This document shows, one piece after another, positions 36,073 to 44,583 of a stretch of DNA of 64,000 nucleotides; the stretch's first letter is position 1; every line of letters starts with the position of its first letter. The stretch spans positions 1 to 64,000 of the forward strand of contig NZ_CAUFUE010000012.1 of assembly GCF_959029255.1 (NCBI RefSeq), written 5' to 3'. This stretch comes from an uncultured Bacteroides sp. Lineage in GTDB: Bacteria > Bacteroidota > Bacteroidia > Bacteroidales > Bacteroidaceae. Made by a program: the position numbers and the translations under genes. Below the pieces are notes generated by a model. That model made no database searches. It was not told the DNA's origin and saw only the letters and a list, made by a program, of their open reading frames with translations.

Positions 36073-37284
36073 ATGCAAAAGTTAAATACATTTTTGATAT
36101 TATGGTTTTGTTTACTTGCTTTTTCTTCTTGTCAAGACGAGCAACGTGATGATAACCAAAGTATTCTTATAGCTGATTTGGATAATGTACAAGTATGTAA
36201 AAAAGAAAATCTATCTTCTTTTTTCAAAAGAGTGGGAGTTATAGTTTTGGAAACTACGGAACAATCTTTGTTAGGTAGAATTGATAAGATTGATTTTATA
36301 AATGATTATTTATATGTGTTGGAAAGAAGAAGAGGCCTTTTCCTTTTTAATAAGAATGGAAAATTTATTAAAATGATTGGGGATAAAGGTGTAGGTCCCG
36401 GTGAATATATATCGCCTAGTGATATTACAGTTGATTATGAAAACAAAAAAATATATCTTTTGGATTCTCAGACTCAAATGATATTGAAATATGATATAGA
36501 AGGAAACTATGAACAATCTTTCAAGCTAAAAAATAAGAAAAAGGTTTGTAAACGAATACAATATTTTGATAATAGAATATATACGGATTTATATTCTTTT
36601 GATAAATCTGATGATGTGTATCTATTGTGTGAAATGAATGCAAAAAATGGAAAAGATAGAGTTTATTCATTAGATGCTTCTAAATATAATAAGGGTTGGA
36701 ATGAATTATTCAATACAGAACAGCAGACATTTATTTCTCAGATAAATAAAAATCCTAAGTTTATGCAATTGTTTATGGATACCATCTTCGAAATAACCAA
36801 GGAGGGGTTACAACCAAAAATTGCAATTCAAAGCGAATATCTAGTTACGGATGGTTTTGTAAAGGAGCGAAAGGGAAAAAAAAATGCTTCGGAGTTCTAT
36901 AATGAACTGAATAGTGCTAATAAAGTATATAATGTACATAATTATATTGAATCGGATAAATATGTATGTTTTAAATATTTTATAAATAATACGGCAAAAA
37001 CATACATTTATAATAAGGTAGATAGTTTAGGCTATATAGTAGAATGTTTAGCTGATGATCTCTTATATATAGATGATATTGGAATGCGGCCAATGACAAA
37101 ATTCATTTCTTATGATGAAAAATATGCATATAGCATTGAAATGAATAGTAACTTTACGAGAACTTTATTTTTGGAAAACATAGAAAATAATAAAATAAGT
37201 TCTCAAGTAGTTGGAGGTGATAAATTACGAATGCTGAAAGGGGAGGACAATCCGATAATTGTATATTATGAATTTAAGCATTAA
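36073..37284 (+). CDS. 6-bladed beta-propeller lipoprotein 2
   Basis: A 403-residue lipoprotein (lipobox AFSSCQDE, Cys20), paralogous to the protein at 33132. It shares the opening FKRVGVIVLETTEQSLLGRI and the blade signature FNKNGKFIKMIGDKGVGPGE. Codon use is strongly AT-biased (many aat, ata and aaa codons), unlike the SusC/D genes. It is probably ligand-binding at the cell surface; no enzymatic motif is seen. The next gene starts 19 nt downstream, linking the cassette to the transglutaminase-like lipoprotein. Confidence 0.78.
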   Translation: MQKLNTFLILWFCLLAFSSCQDEQRDDNQSILIADLDNVQVCKKENLSSFFKRVGVIVLETTEQSLLGRIDKIDFINDYLYVLERRRGLFLFNKNGKFIKMIGDKGVGPGEYISPSDITVDYENKKIYLLDSQTQMILKYDIEGNYEQSFKLKNKKKVCKRIQYFDNRIYTDLYSFDKSDDVYLLCEMNAKNGKDRVYSLDASKYNKGWNELFNTEQQTFISQINKNPKFMQLFMDTIFEITKEGLQPKIAIQSEYLVTDGFVKERKGKKNASEFYNELNSANKVYNVHNYIESDKYVCFKYFINNTAKTYIYNKVDSLGYIVECLADDLLYIDDIGMRPMTKFISYDEKYAYSIEMNSNFTRTLFLENIENNKISSQVVGGDKLRMLKGEDNPIIVYYEFKH

Positions 37285-37303
37285 TAGCTAACCATAATAT
37301 TGT

Positions 37304-39265
37304 ATGAAACGTATATTTCAATTGCCATGGATAGTTGTAATACTTTTCCTTTTTACTGCTTGTATAAGGCATGATCGATATTTGGAAAATGCCTTAGAAG
37401 TTGCCGGTAATAATAGAGTGGAATTGGAAAAAGTACTGGAACGCTATAAAAATTGTGATAAACAAAAGTATCGTGCTGCATGCTTTCTTATAAGGAATAT
37501 GCCTTTCTATAATTCTTACGAGGGGGAAGCTTTGCAGAAATATCTGCATTATTTTGAAACACATTCCATAAATAACAGAGGTGCACAAATAATCGTTGAT
37601 TCATTACTAAAAGTAGAAGGTCCTTTTTATATGAGCATGCTCGCAAAAAAGCGTGATATAGAAACTGTAGATTCAGCTTTTCTAGTTGAACATATAGATT
37701 GGGCATTCAAAGTTTGGCGAGAACAGCCTTGGGGAAAAAATGTGTCGTTTGATGATTTTTGTGAATATATATTGCCTTACAGGATTGGTAACGAACCTTT
37801 ATCTTTTTGGCGTAAAGATATTTATGAACGATATAATTCATTGTTGGACAGTATTCGCAAGACAGAACTGGCTGACGATCCTTTACAGGCTGCGCAAGTC
37901 TTATTGACACATTTGCGAAAATGGAAATATCGTTATACGGGACTTTTTCCGAAAGGACCTCATGTAGGCCCCAAAATCTTGGACTGGAAAGTGGGAAGTT
38001 GTAGGGAATTTGCCGACTGCCTGATTTATGTTTTACGCGCGGTCGGAATTCCTTGTGGTGTAGACAGGGTGATGGTACGTGGTGATTTGAATATGGCTCA
38101 TTTTTGGAATTTTGTTCTTGATAAGAATGGAGACACTTATGCTACGGATTTGTCCAATCAGAATCGTTGGATGAAAGCTCCTGATTTTGACTTGGCCAAA
38201 GGTAAAGTATATCGAACCACTTATAGCCTAAATGAAGAAATGGTAAAAAGAGCCAATAAGATTTCAAAAATAGACTCAAAATTTAAATACCCGTTTTTTC
38301 ATGATGTAACATCTATATATGCTGATAGTTTAGCTTTAGATATATCCATACCCGAAAGCTTACTTTATTATCTCCCTGAACGAGAAGAATTGATTTATTT
38401 GTGTATGGCAAGTAAACAAAACTGGATTCCGGTAGATTATACCTCGTACTTAGGGAATGGGGTAGTGTTTAGAGGAGTAGCAGGTGGAGTGACTTGCATG
38501 TTGGTTTCAGATAGAGATAATGTATTGACGCCGCTATGTACTCCATTCCATATAGATCGTCGGAATGGTATTCTTCATTTCTTTACTCCACAAAAGGAAT
38601 TATGTGATATTAATTTGTATACAAAATATCCGATAGGAGCTTATGCCTATTGTTATAATCGCATGCGTAAAGGTATCATTGAAGGAAGTAACTGTGCAGA
38701 TTTTAAAAGTGCAGATACTCTGTTTATGATTCAAGATGCTCCATTCAGGAGATACTCTACAGCTTTGTTGAAATCAGAAAAAAAATACCGATATGTGCGC
38801 TATCGCGGTAGAGATGGCAGTCATAGCATTATAGCTGAATTAGCTTTTTATGAACATCCTTCTGACACATTTCCATTAAAGGGAAAGATTCTAGGAACAC
38901 CGGGGTGTCGTGATGATGATGGCTTACATGAATATACCAATGTATTTGATGGCAATACGGATACATCGTTTGACTATAAATATCCAAATGGTGGATGGGC
39001 GGGTTTGGATTTCGGAAAACCTTGTAGGGTAAAGAAAGCTGTATATACTCCGGCCAATAGGATAGATTTTATATATAGAGGAGATTTGTATGAATTGTTC
39101 TACTGGGATAAAGGTCAATGGTTGTCTGCCGGACAACAAACGGCTCTATCTGATTCATTAGTGTATTCAGTTCCTAAAAATGCATTATTATATTTGAAGA
39201 ATCATAGTAATGGGGAACATGAACGGATATTTGAATATAAGGATGGAAAACAAGTATTTAGATAA
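37304..39265 (+). CDS. Transglutaminase-like lipoprotein with a C-terminal discoidin-like domain
   Basis: A 653-residue lipoprotein (lipobox FLFTACIRH). A helical N-terminal region (about 25-185) is followed by a transglutaminase-like core with the complete Cys-His-Asp triad: Cys233 in VGSCREFADC, His266 in MAHFWNF and Asp282 in YATDLSN. The last ~150 residues resemble a galactose-binding (discoidin/F5-8C-like) beta-sandwich (YTNVFDGNTDTSFDYKYPNG, WAGLDFGK). Proteins with this fold can cross-link, hydrolyse or cleave peptides and amides. Here it might process protein-linked glycan or act on the nearby small proteins; neither is shown. A terminator hairpin follows. Confidence 0.78.
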   Translation: MKRIFQLPWIVVILFLFTACIRHDRYLENALEVAGNNRVELEKVLERYKNCDKQKYRAACFLIRNMPFYNSYEGEALQKYLHYFETHSINNRGAQIIVDSLLKVEGPFYMSMLAKKRDIETVDSAFLVEHIDWAFKVWREQPWGKNVSFDDFCEYILPYRIGNEPLSFWRKDIYERYNSLLDSIRKTELADDPLQAAQVLLTHLRKWKYRYTGLFPKGPHVGPKILDWKVGSCREFADCLIYVLRAVGIPCGVDRVMVRGDLNMAHFWNFVLDKNGDTYATDLSNQNRWMKAPDFDLAKGKVYRTTYSLNEEMVKRANKISKIDSKFKYPFFHDVTSIYADSLALDISIPESLLYYLPEREELIYLCMASKQNWIPVDYTSYLGNGVVFRGVAGGVTCMLVSDRDNVLTPLCTPFHIDRRNGILHFFTPQKELCDINLYTKYPIGAYAYCYNRMRKGIIEGSNCADFKSADTLFMIQDAPFRRYSTALLKSEKKYRYVRYRGRDGSHSIIAELAFYEHPSDTFPLKGKILGTPGCRDDDGLHEYTNVFDGNTDTSFDYKYPNGGWAGLDFGKPCRVKKAVYTPANRIDFIYRGDLYELFYWDKGQWLSAGQQTALSDSLVYSVPKNALLYLKNHSNGEHERIFEYKDGKQVFR

Positions 39266-39314
39266 TAAAAAACAATGGAAGAGATATTATGCCATAGATA
39301 ATAAGGAACTATAT

Positions 39315-39366
39315 GTTGCACAGGCCTGCGTCACTTTTATGGGGCGTAGGAGCTGTGCAACTTTTT
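39315..39366 (+). terminator. Terminator between the AT-rich block and the sulfatase operon
   Basis: gttgcacag (39315-39323) pairs with ctgtgcaac (39353-39361), with an inner cctgcg/cgtagg stem including a G-T pair. T5 follows at 39362-39366. Confidence 0.75.
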
Positions 39367-39456
39367 ATAGGGTACACTTTTGTACAAATGTACCCACTTT
39401 TAGTTCAACTGCGACTAATAATTTGGACGGCGTTCTTTATTAATGCGTTTAGTGAA

Positions 39457-39464
39457 TATATTTG
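39457..39464 (+). promoter_or_regulatory. Promoter -7 element for the sulfatase-lyase operon
   Basis: TATATTTG matches TAnnTTTG and lies 42 nt before ATG 39507, downstream of a terminator. The enzyme genes therefore appear to form a separate transcription unit. Confidence 0.6.
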
Positions 39465-39506
39465 CAATGTGATGTCGAGTAGTCTTTGTTTTAAATTAAA
39501 ATAGAA

Positions 39507-41057
39507 ATGAAACCAATTATACACAAACTTATTTTGAGTCTTCCTGTAACTCTTTTGGCAGGAACATGCACTCAGCTCCTTGCGCAGGAGCAACGACCGA
39601 ACCTAGTCTATATTTTCCCCGACCAATACCGATTGCACGCATTGAGTATATGGAGCGATCCGGCGTATCGCGATGTTTTGAATACGGTGGGTGATCCGGT
39701 TCATACCCCTAATCTGGATAGGCTGGCAAAGCAAAGTGTCGTTTTTAACCGGGCGTGCAGCACTTGCCCGTTGAGTAGTCCTCATCGTGCCATGCTGATG
39801 ACGGGCGCATTTCCTGAAAAGAACGGGGTACCGGGCAATTGTCATATAGACAATCAGAATGGTATTCCCGACAGTTTGATTTGCTTTACCGATGTACTTG
39901 CGGAAGCCGGTTATGAAACGGCATACGTAGGAAAGACGCATTGGCATCGCACGGAAGCCCTGTTTGACAAGGAGAATAATTATGTGGGCACAACCGAAGC
40001 GCCCGGCGGGCATTGTGTGTATCCCTACGATACTTATATTCCCGAAGGAAGAGGGCGCAGGAGCAATAAGTATTGGTTCCAGCAGTTGAAAGACAATCAC
40101 TTCAATGCCACAGCCTATTCCAACCGTCCGGAACTGGTGGGAGGAAAGCAAGACGGCCAGGCATATCTCTATCGCCGGTTCACACCGGAGGTTGAAGCGG
40201 ATGTGGCGATAGAATATTTACGGAACAAATCCGGGCAACGTGATGCTTCCAAGCCTTTCAGTTTATTCTGGAGCCTGAATCCGCCCCATACTCCTTATCA
40301 CAGGCTTACAGATTGCAAGGAAGAAGTGTTTAATGAGTATTATAAAGATTTGAAGCCTGAAGAAGTCTTACTTCGTCCTAATGTGAAATTCGGTAAGGGC
40401 ACACAAGTGAAGAATCTGGAACAACTGGCATTTCAAGCCAAAATCTATTTCTCTTTAGTGAAGAGTGTGGACGATGAGATAGGCCGTGTGTTGAAGGTCT
40501 TGGATGAAGAAGGTTTGACGGATAACACCATTCTGATTTTTGCCGCCGACCATGGGGAGATGATGGGTAGTCACGGACGCATGGCGAAGAGCGTCATTTA
40601 CGATGAATCGTTCTCTATCCCGTTCTTTATACGCTATCCCGGCAAACTGAAACCGGGTGTGAACGATCTGATGTTAGGAGCTACTGATATCATGCCGACT
40701 TTGCTGGGTATGATGAACCTTGATACTAAACTTCCCAAAACGGTGAAAGGGAAAGACTACTCACAAGGTATCCTCACGGGTAAATATAAAAAAGTAAAGA
40801 AACCTGTCTCTCAGTTTTTCTATCAGCAGAAGGAGAAAGGCGTACGCACCGACCGCTACTCGTATGTGGTGACAAAGGATGGTGGCTATCAGCTTTTCGA
40901 CAACTTGAAAGACCCCTATCAGATGCATTCCTTGAAGATGGAGGAAATTCCTGCCAAGCAGGTGAAGTTACTGAAGAAGGAACTCGGCAACTGGCTGAAA
41001 GTATCGGAAGACAAATGGGTGAAAGAGCAGAAATTCCCTGATAGGATAACCTATTAA
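39507..41057 (+). CDS. Secreted Ser-type sulfatase (alkaline-phosphatase superfamily, S1)
   Basis: A 516-residue exported enzyme (signal peptide cleaved near QLLAQ) that hydrolyses sulfate esters on glycans. The formylglycine site is CPLSSPHRAMLMTG, with Ser90 as the residue to be oxidised (S-x-P-x-R), so it is a Ser-type sulfatase needing an anaerobic maturase (anSME) encoded elsewhere. Metal-site residues are seen in YIFPDQYR, IFAADHGEMMGSHGRMAKS and ESFSIPFFIRYPG. The conventional DD pair near the start is replaced by PDQ, as in some S1 subfamilies. It is 13 nt upstream of the heparinase-like lyase, implying sulfate removal coupled to lyase action. The position of the target sulfate is unknown. 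Confidence 0.88.
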   Translation: MKPIIHKLILSLPVTLLAGTCTQLLAQEQRPNLVYIFPDQYRLHALSIWSDPAYRDVLNTVGDPVHTPNLDRLAKQSVVFNRACSTCPLSSPHRAMLMTGAFPEKNGVPGNCHIDNQNGIPDSLICFTDVLAEAGYETAYVGKTHWHRTEALFDKENNYVGTTEAPGGHCVYPYDTYIPEGRGRRSNKYWFQQLKDNHFNATAYSNRPELVGGKQDGQAYLYRRFTPEVEADVAIEYLRNKSGQRDASKPFSLFWSLNPPHTPYHRLTDCKEEVFNEYYKDLKPEEVLLRPNVKFGKGTQVKNLEQLAFQAKIYFSLVKSVDDEIGRVLKVLDEEGLTDNTILIFAADHGEMMGSHGRMAKSVIYDESFSIPFFIRYPGKLKPGVNDLMLGATDIMPTLLGMMNLDTKLPKTVKGKDYSQGILTGKYKKVKKPVSQFFYQQKEKGVRTDRYSYVVTKDGGYQLFDNLKDPYQMHSLKMEEIPAKQVKLLKKELGNWLKVSEDKWVKEQKFPDRITY

Positions 41058-41070
41058 AACAAATGATATC

Positions 41071-42969
41071 ATGAAAAAACTAATATTACTGACTTTCGCG
41101 CTCTTGTGCGCCGCTTCCACATTTGCCTATACGGAACGTGACCTGCTTCAGAAACAAGCGGATGTGAACCGCCTGAAGGATATATTGGTAATGAACCAAC
41201 AATGGGTCACTTATCCCGATTATTCCGACCGTAACGGTTGGGATACATTCTTGGGAACATTCAAGGATGAATATATTCGTCGTGGGGAAAAGTTACTCAA
41301 TTATCAATGGCAGGTGGTGAAAGCCACCGATTACCTCGCCTTTGAACGTACCGGTGACCGCTCGATGATGGAAAAACCTTTCGGGGCGAATAATAATGCC
41401 ATTGCCGGTCTATTGATGGCGGAACTTGCCGAAGGTAAAGGACGTTTTCTCGACCAGTTGATAAACGGCGTATTCCATGCCTGCGAAATGACTTCATGGG
41501 CGCTTGCCGCCCACCTCATCACGCAGCCCTCTTCCCGTTCTTTGCCTACTTACGACTATCCCCTTATCGACCTTACTTCCGGTGATCTTGGCGGACTATT
41601 GTCGTGGACTTATTATTTCATGCACGATTCGTTCGATAAGGTGAATCCGGAAATCTCACGCCGCTTGCGCCATGAACTACAAGTCCGTATTCTTGACCCG
41701 TACATGAACAACGATTCGTTCTGGTGGATGGCACGCAATTACAAAGGACGCATGCTCAATAACTGGAATCCTTGGTGCAACAGTAATGCCCTGATGTGTT
41801 TCATGCTCCTTGAGAATAACCGCGACACACTGGCTGAAGCCGTACATCTCACGATGGAATCGGTAGATAAATTCCTGAACTACATCAAAGCCGACGGCGC
41901 TTGCGAAGAAGGCCCGTCATACTGGGGACATGCCGCCGGAAAAACACTGGACTATCTGGAACTTCTCTCTGACATCACCGGAGGAAAAGTCAGTATTTTC
42001 CGGGAGCCGATGATAAGAAACATGGGTGAGTATATTTCGCGCTCATATATAGGAAACGGGTGGGTAGTGAATTTTGCCGATGCCTCGGCACGCGGAGGCG
42101 GTGAGGCTTATCTCATTTACCGTTTCGGTAAAGATGTGGATAGTGATGAATTGAAAAGTTTTGCCGCTCTGATGCGTAAACCGTCTTCTGTGCCCTCGAA
42201 CGGCAGGGATATCTTCCGCACCTTGGCTTCCATTGCCATTGCCAAGGAGTTGCAGCAGGCAGAACCCCGTCATGAGAACCGCGCTTTCACGTGGTATCCT
42301 GAAACCGAGTTTTGTTATCTTTCCACCAAAGAGGGGTTATTCCTGGCGGCTAAAGGAGGACATAATGACGAAAGCCATAATCACAATGATGTAGGTACGT
42401 GTTCGGTATGGTTCAATCAGACGCCGATACTGATAGATGTCGGAGTGGGGACTTATACCCGTCAGACATTCAGTAGCGAACGTTATTCTATTTGGACGAT
42501 GCAGAGCGACTATCATAATCTGCCTATGATAAACGGAGTTCCTGAAAAGAACGGTAAAAACTATAAAGCGACCGAAGTAAAAGTCTCCAAGAACAGTTTT
42601 TCCGCTAATATAGCAACAGCTTATCCCAAGGAAGCAAAAGTAAAAAAGTGGATACGTTCCTACAAAGTAAAAGGTAATCAAATTCAAATCAATGATGTGT
42701 TTGATTTGGAAGAAATGGTCGCTCCCAACATCATTAATTTCATGACATGGGGAAAAGTAGACAATTCAGAAAAGGGTAAAGTTTATATTCAGATAAATGA
42801 TGTGAAAGTCCAATTACTGTATGATGCAAATAAGTTTGAGTTGGATGTTGAACCAAAAGAACTGACTGATTTAAAATTGTCGAATGTATGGGGAAAAACT
42901 ATTTACCGGTTATCATTCAAAGCAAAACAACAACCTGATAAAGGTAACTATACGTTTACGATAAAATAA
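41071..42969 (+). CDS. Heparinase II/III-like polysaccharide lyase
   Basis: A 632-residue exported protein (signal MKKLILLTFALLCAASTFA). The alpha/alpha toroid (about 20-370) carries the conserved MLNNWNPWCNSNALMCF and SYWGHAAGKTLDYLELL. The C-terminal beta domain has the hallmark GGHNDESHNHNDVGTCSVWF with candidate catalytic and metal-binding His, then LIDVGVGTYTR. These lyases cleave uronic-acid-containing chains by beta-elimination and give unsaturated products, the substrates of GH88 at 21519. The subfamily (PL12, PL21, PL33 or other) cannot be settled by eye, so heparan, chondroitin/hyaluronan and other acidic glycans all remain possible. From about 42600 the DNA becomes noticeably more AT-rich. 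Confidence 0.85.
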   Translation: MKKLILLTFALLCAASTFAYTERDLLQKQADVNRLKDILVMNQQWVTYPDYSDRNGWDTFLGTFKDEYIRRGEKLLNYQWQVVKATDYLAFERTGDRSMMEKPFGANNNAIAGLLMAELAEGKGRFLDQLINGVFHACEMTSWALAAHLITQPSSRSLPTYDYPLIDLTSGDLGGLLSWTYYFMHDSFDKVNPEISRRLRHELQVRILDPYMNNDSFWWMARNYKGRMLNNWNPWCNSNALMCFMLLENNRDTLAEAVHLTMESVDKFLNYIKADGACEEGPSYWGHAAGKTLDYLELLSDITGGKVSIFREPMIRNMGEYISRSYIGNGWVVNFADASARGGGEAYLIYRFGKDVDSDELKSFAALMRKPSSVPSNGRDIFRTLASIAIAKELQQAEPRHENRAFTWYPETEFCYLSTKEGLFLAAKGGHNDESHNHNDVGTCSVWFNQTPILIDVGVGTYTRQTFSSERYSIWTMQSDYHNLPMINGVPEKNGKNYKATEVKVSKNSFSANIATAYPKEAKVKKWIRSYKVKGNQIQINDVFDLEEMVAPNIINFMTWGKVDNSEKGKVYIQINDVKVQLLYDANKFELDVEPKELTDLKLSNVWGKTIYRLSFKAKQQPDKGNYTFTIK

Positions 42970-43001
42970 CTACCTTAGATTATTACTAAATAAAAACACT
43001 T

Positions 43002-44483
43002 ATGAAAATAAATTTAAAGAAATTATGTCTGTTGGGAAGTCTTCTAGTGGGGTTCTCCGGCGTATATGCTCAATCTTTTACATGGATTAGCAGTACAGAT
43101 AATGATGTTTGGAAAGAGACTAAAACCAAATTACAAGCCAATAGTCCAAATACGCCTTTATTGTCGGTAAATGGTGCTGAGAATATCCAAGTATTCAAGA
43201 AGTGGGGAACTTGTTTTAATGAATTAGGTTGGGACGCTCTCAATATGTTACCTCTTGAAGAACAGGATGTAATTTTAAATAATCTGTTTTCTCCGGATGG
43301 AGATTTACGTTTTTCTATGGGACGTATTCCAATGAATGCCAACGATTATGCCCGTGACTGGTATAGTTGCGATGAAGTACCAGGTGATTTTCAGTTGAAA
43401 TATTTCAATATCAATCGTGATAAAACAACACTAATACCTTATATAAAAAGAGTACAACAAGTTAATCCCAATATTACTTTTTGGGCTTCTCCTTGGTCAC
43501 CTCCTTCGTGGATGAAAATCAATCATTACTATTCCGTGAGAAGTAATGCTGAAGTAAACCAATTGCCGGCTAAGCATGAGATAGCTCTTTATGAAGGTAC
43601 TGACAACGTGAATAAGAAGTTTTATCCCAAGCAAGTAGCGGTCAATGATTATTTTATTCAAGATCCCCGCTATTTGCAAACCTATGCCAATTACTTTTGT
43701 AAATTCGTATCTGCTTATCAAGAAGAAGGAGTTACTATTTCCCGCGTGATGTTCCAAAATGAACCGTGGGCTTATTCTATTTATCCAGCTTGTGCATGGA
43801 CTCCTGAGGGTATTATTCGTTTCAATGTGGAATATTTTGCACCGACCATGAAGAAACACCATCCCAATGTTCAAGTTTATTTGGGGACGCTTAATACAAA
43901 TCGCATTGAACTGGTGGATAAGGTTCTTTCCGATCCTCGTATGAAAGATACCGTTGAGGGTATCGGTTTTCAATGGTGGGGAGGACAAATTCTTCCTGAA
44001 ATTCGTAAAAAGTATCCAAATTATAAATATATGCAAACTGAAAACGAATGTGGTTCTGGTACATTTGATTGGAAGGCAGCAGAGCATACTTTTAATTTAA
44101 TCAATCATTATTTAGGAAATGGTTGTGAGGAATATACTTTTTGGAATGCTATTCTCTGTGATGCAGGAACAAGTGGTTGGGGCTGGAAACAGAATGCATT
44201 AATCCGTGTAGACTCGAAGACAGGTTCTGCAATCTACACTCCGGAATATTATGCGGTGAAACATTTTAGCAACAAGGTGGTTGCGGGAACCAAAGTGTTG
44301 AATTATAAGGAAAAAGGTGAAGATAAACTACCTGTTATTATATTCCTTACACCGGAGAATAAATATTTGGTGGTAGCCGGTAATTTCAATGATGAACCAA
44401 AGAGCTTGACTCTGCAATTGGGTGATAAGTATTTAGATGTAACCTTAAAAGCACACTCTTTTAATACGTTTAGTATGAAATAA
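43002..44483 (+). CDS. Glycoside hydrolase family 30
   Basis: A 493-residue exported GH30 enzyme (signal cleaved near VYAQS). The (beta/alpha)8 barrel has the family strands FKKWGTCFNELGWDAL, MGRIPMNANDYARDWYS and FWASPWSPPSWMK, the acid/base Glu254 in FQNEPWAY and the likely nucleophile Glu347 in MQTENECG. The C-terminal beta-sandwich includes YYAVKHFSNKVVAG. Known GH30 activities include beta-glucosidase, beta-1,6-glucanase, xylanase and beta-glucuronidase. The sequence looks closest to the glucosylceramidase / beta-1,6-glucanase side, but that is a judgement by eye. It is co-directional with the lyase upstream (32-nt gap). Confidence 0.88.
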   Translation: MKINLKKLCLLGSLLVGFSGVYAQSFTWISSTDNDVWKETKTKLQANSPNTPLLSVNGAENIQVFKKWGTCFNELGWDALNMLPLEEQDVILNNLFSPDGDLRFSMGRIPMNANDYARDWYSCDEVPGDFQLKYFNINRDKTTLIPYIKRVQQVNPNITFWASPWSPPSWMKINHYYSVRSNAEVNQLPAKHEIALYEGTDNVNKKFYPKQVAVNDYFIQDPRYLQTYANYFCKFVSAYQEEGVTISRVMFQNEPWAYSIYPACAWTPEGIIRFNVEYFAPTMKKHHPNVQVYLGTLNTNRIELVDKVLSDPRMKDTVEGIGFQWWGGQILPEIRKKYPNYKYMQTENECGSGTFDWKAAEHTFNLINHYLGNGCEEYTFWNAILCDAGTSGWGWKQNALIRVDSKTGSAIYTPEYYAVKHFSNKVVAGTKVLNYKEKGEDKLPVIIFLTPENKYLVVAGNFNDEPKSLTLQLGDKYLDVTLKAHSFNTFSMK

Positions 44484-44488
44484 TTTTC

Positions 44489-44496
44489 TACATTTG
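44489..44496 (+). promoter_or_regulatory. Possible internal promoter -7 element
   Basis: TACATTTG fits TAnnTTTG in the 100-nt gap before the clan GH-D gene. It lies inside a small hairpin (ctacatttgtag). Confidence 0.35.
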
Positions 44497-44583
44497 TAGA
44501 CGAATTTTGTTAATACATAATTATCGACAAATAAGGTTTTAAGGGGAAATAAAAAATTAAAGCCTGAAGTAATTAAGAATATT

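Noticed and set aside
39210..39504. Short open frames after the transglutaminase-like gene
   Set aside because: They run through a terminator hairpin and a promoter and show no protein-like features.
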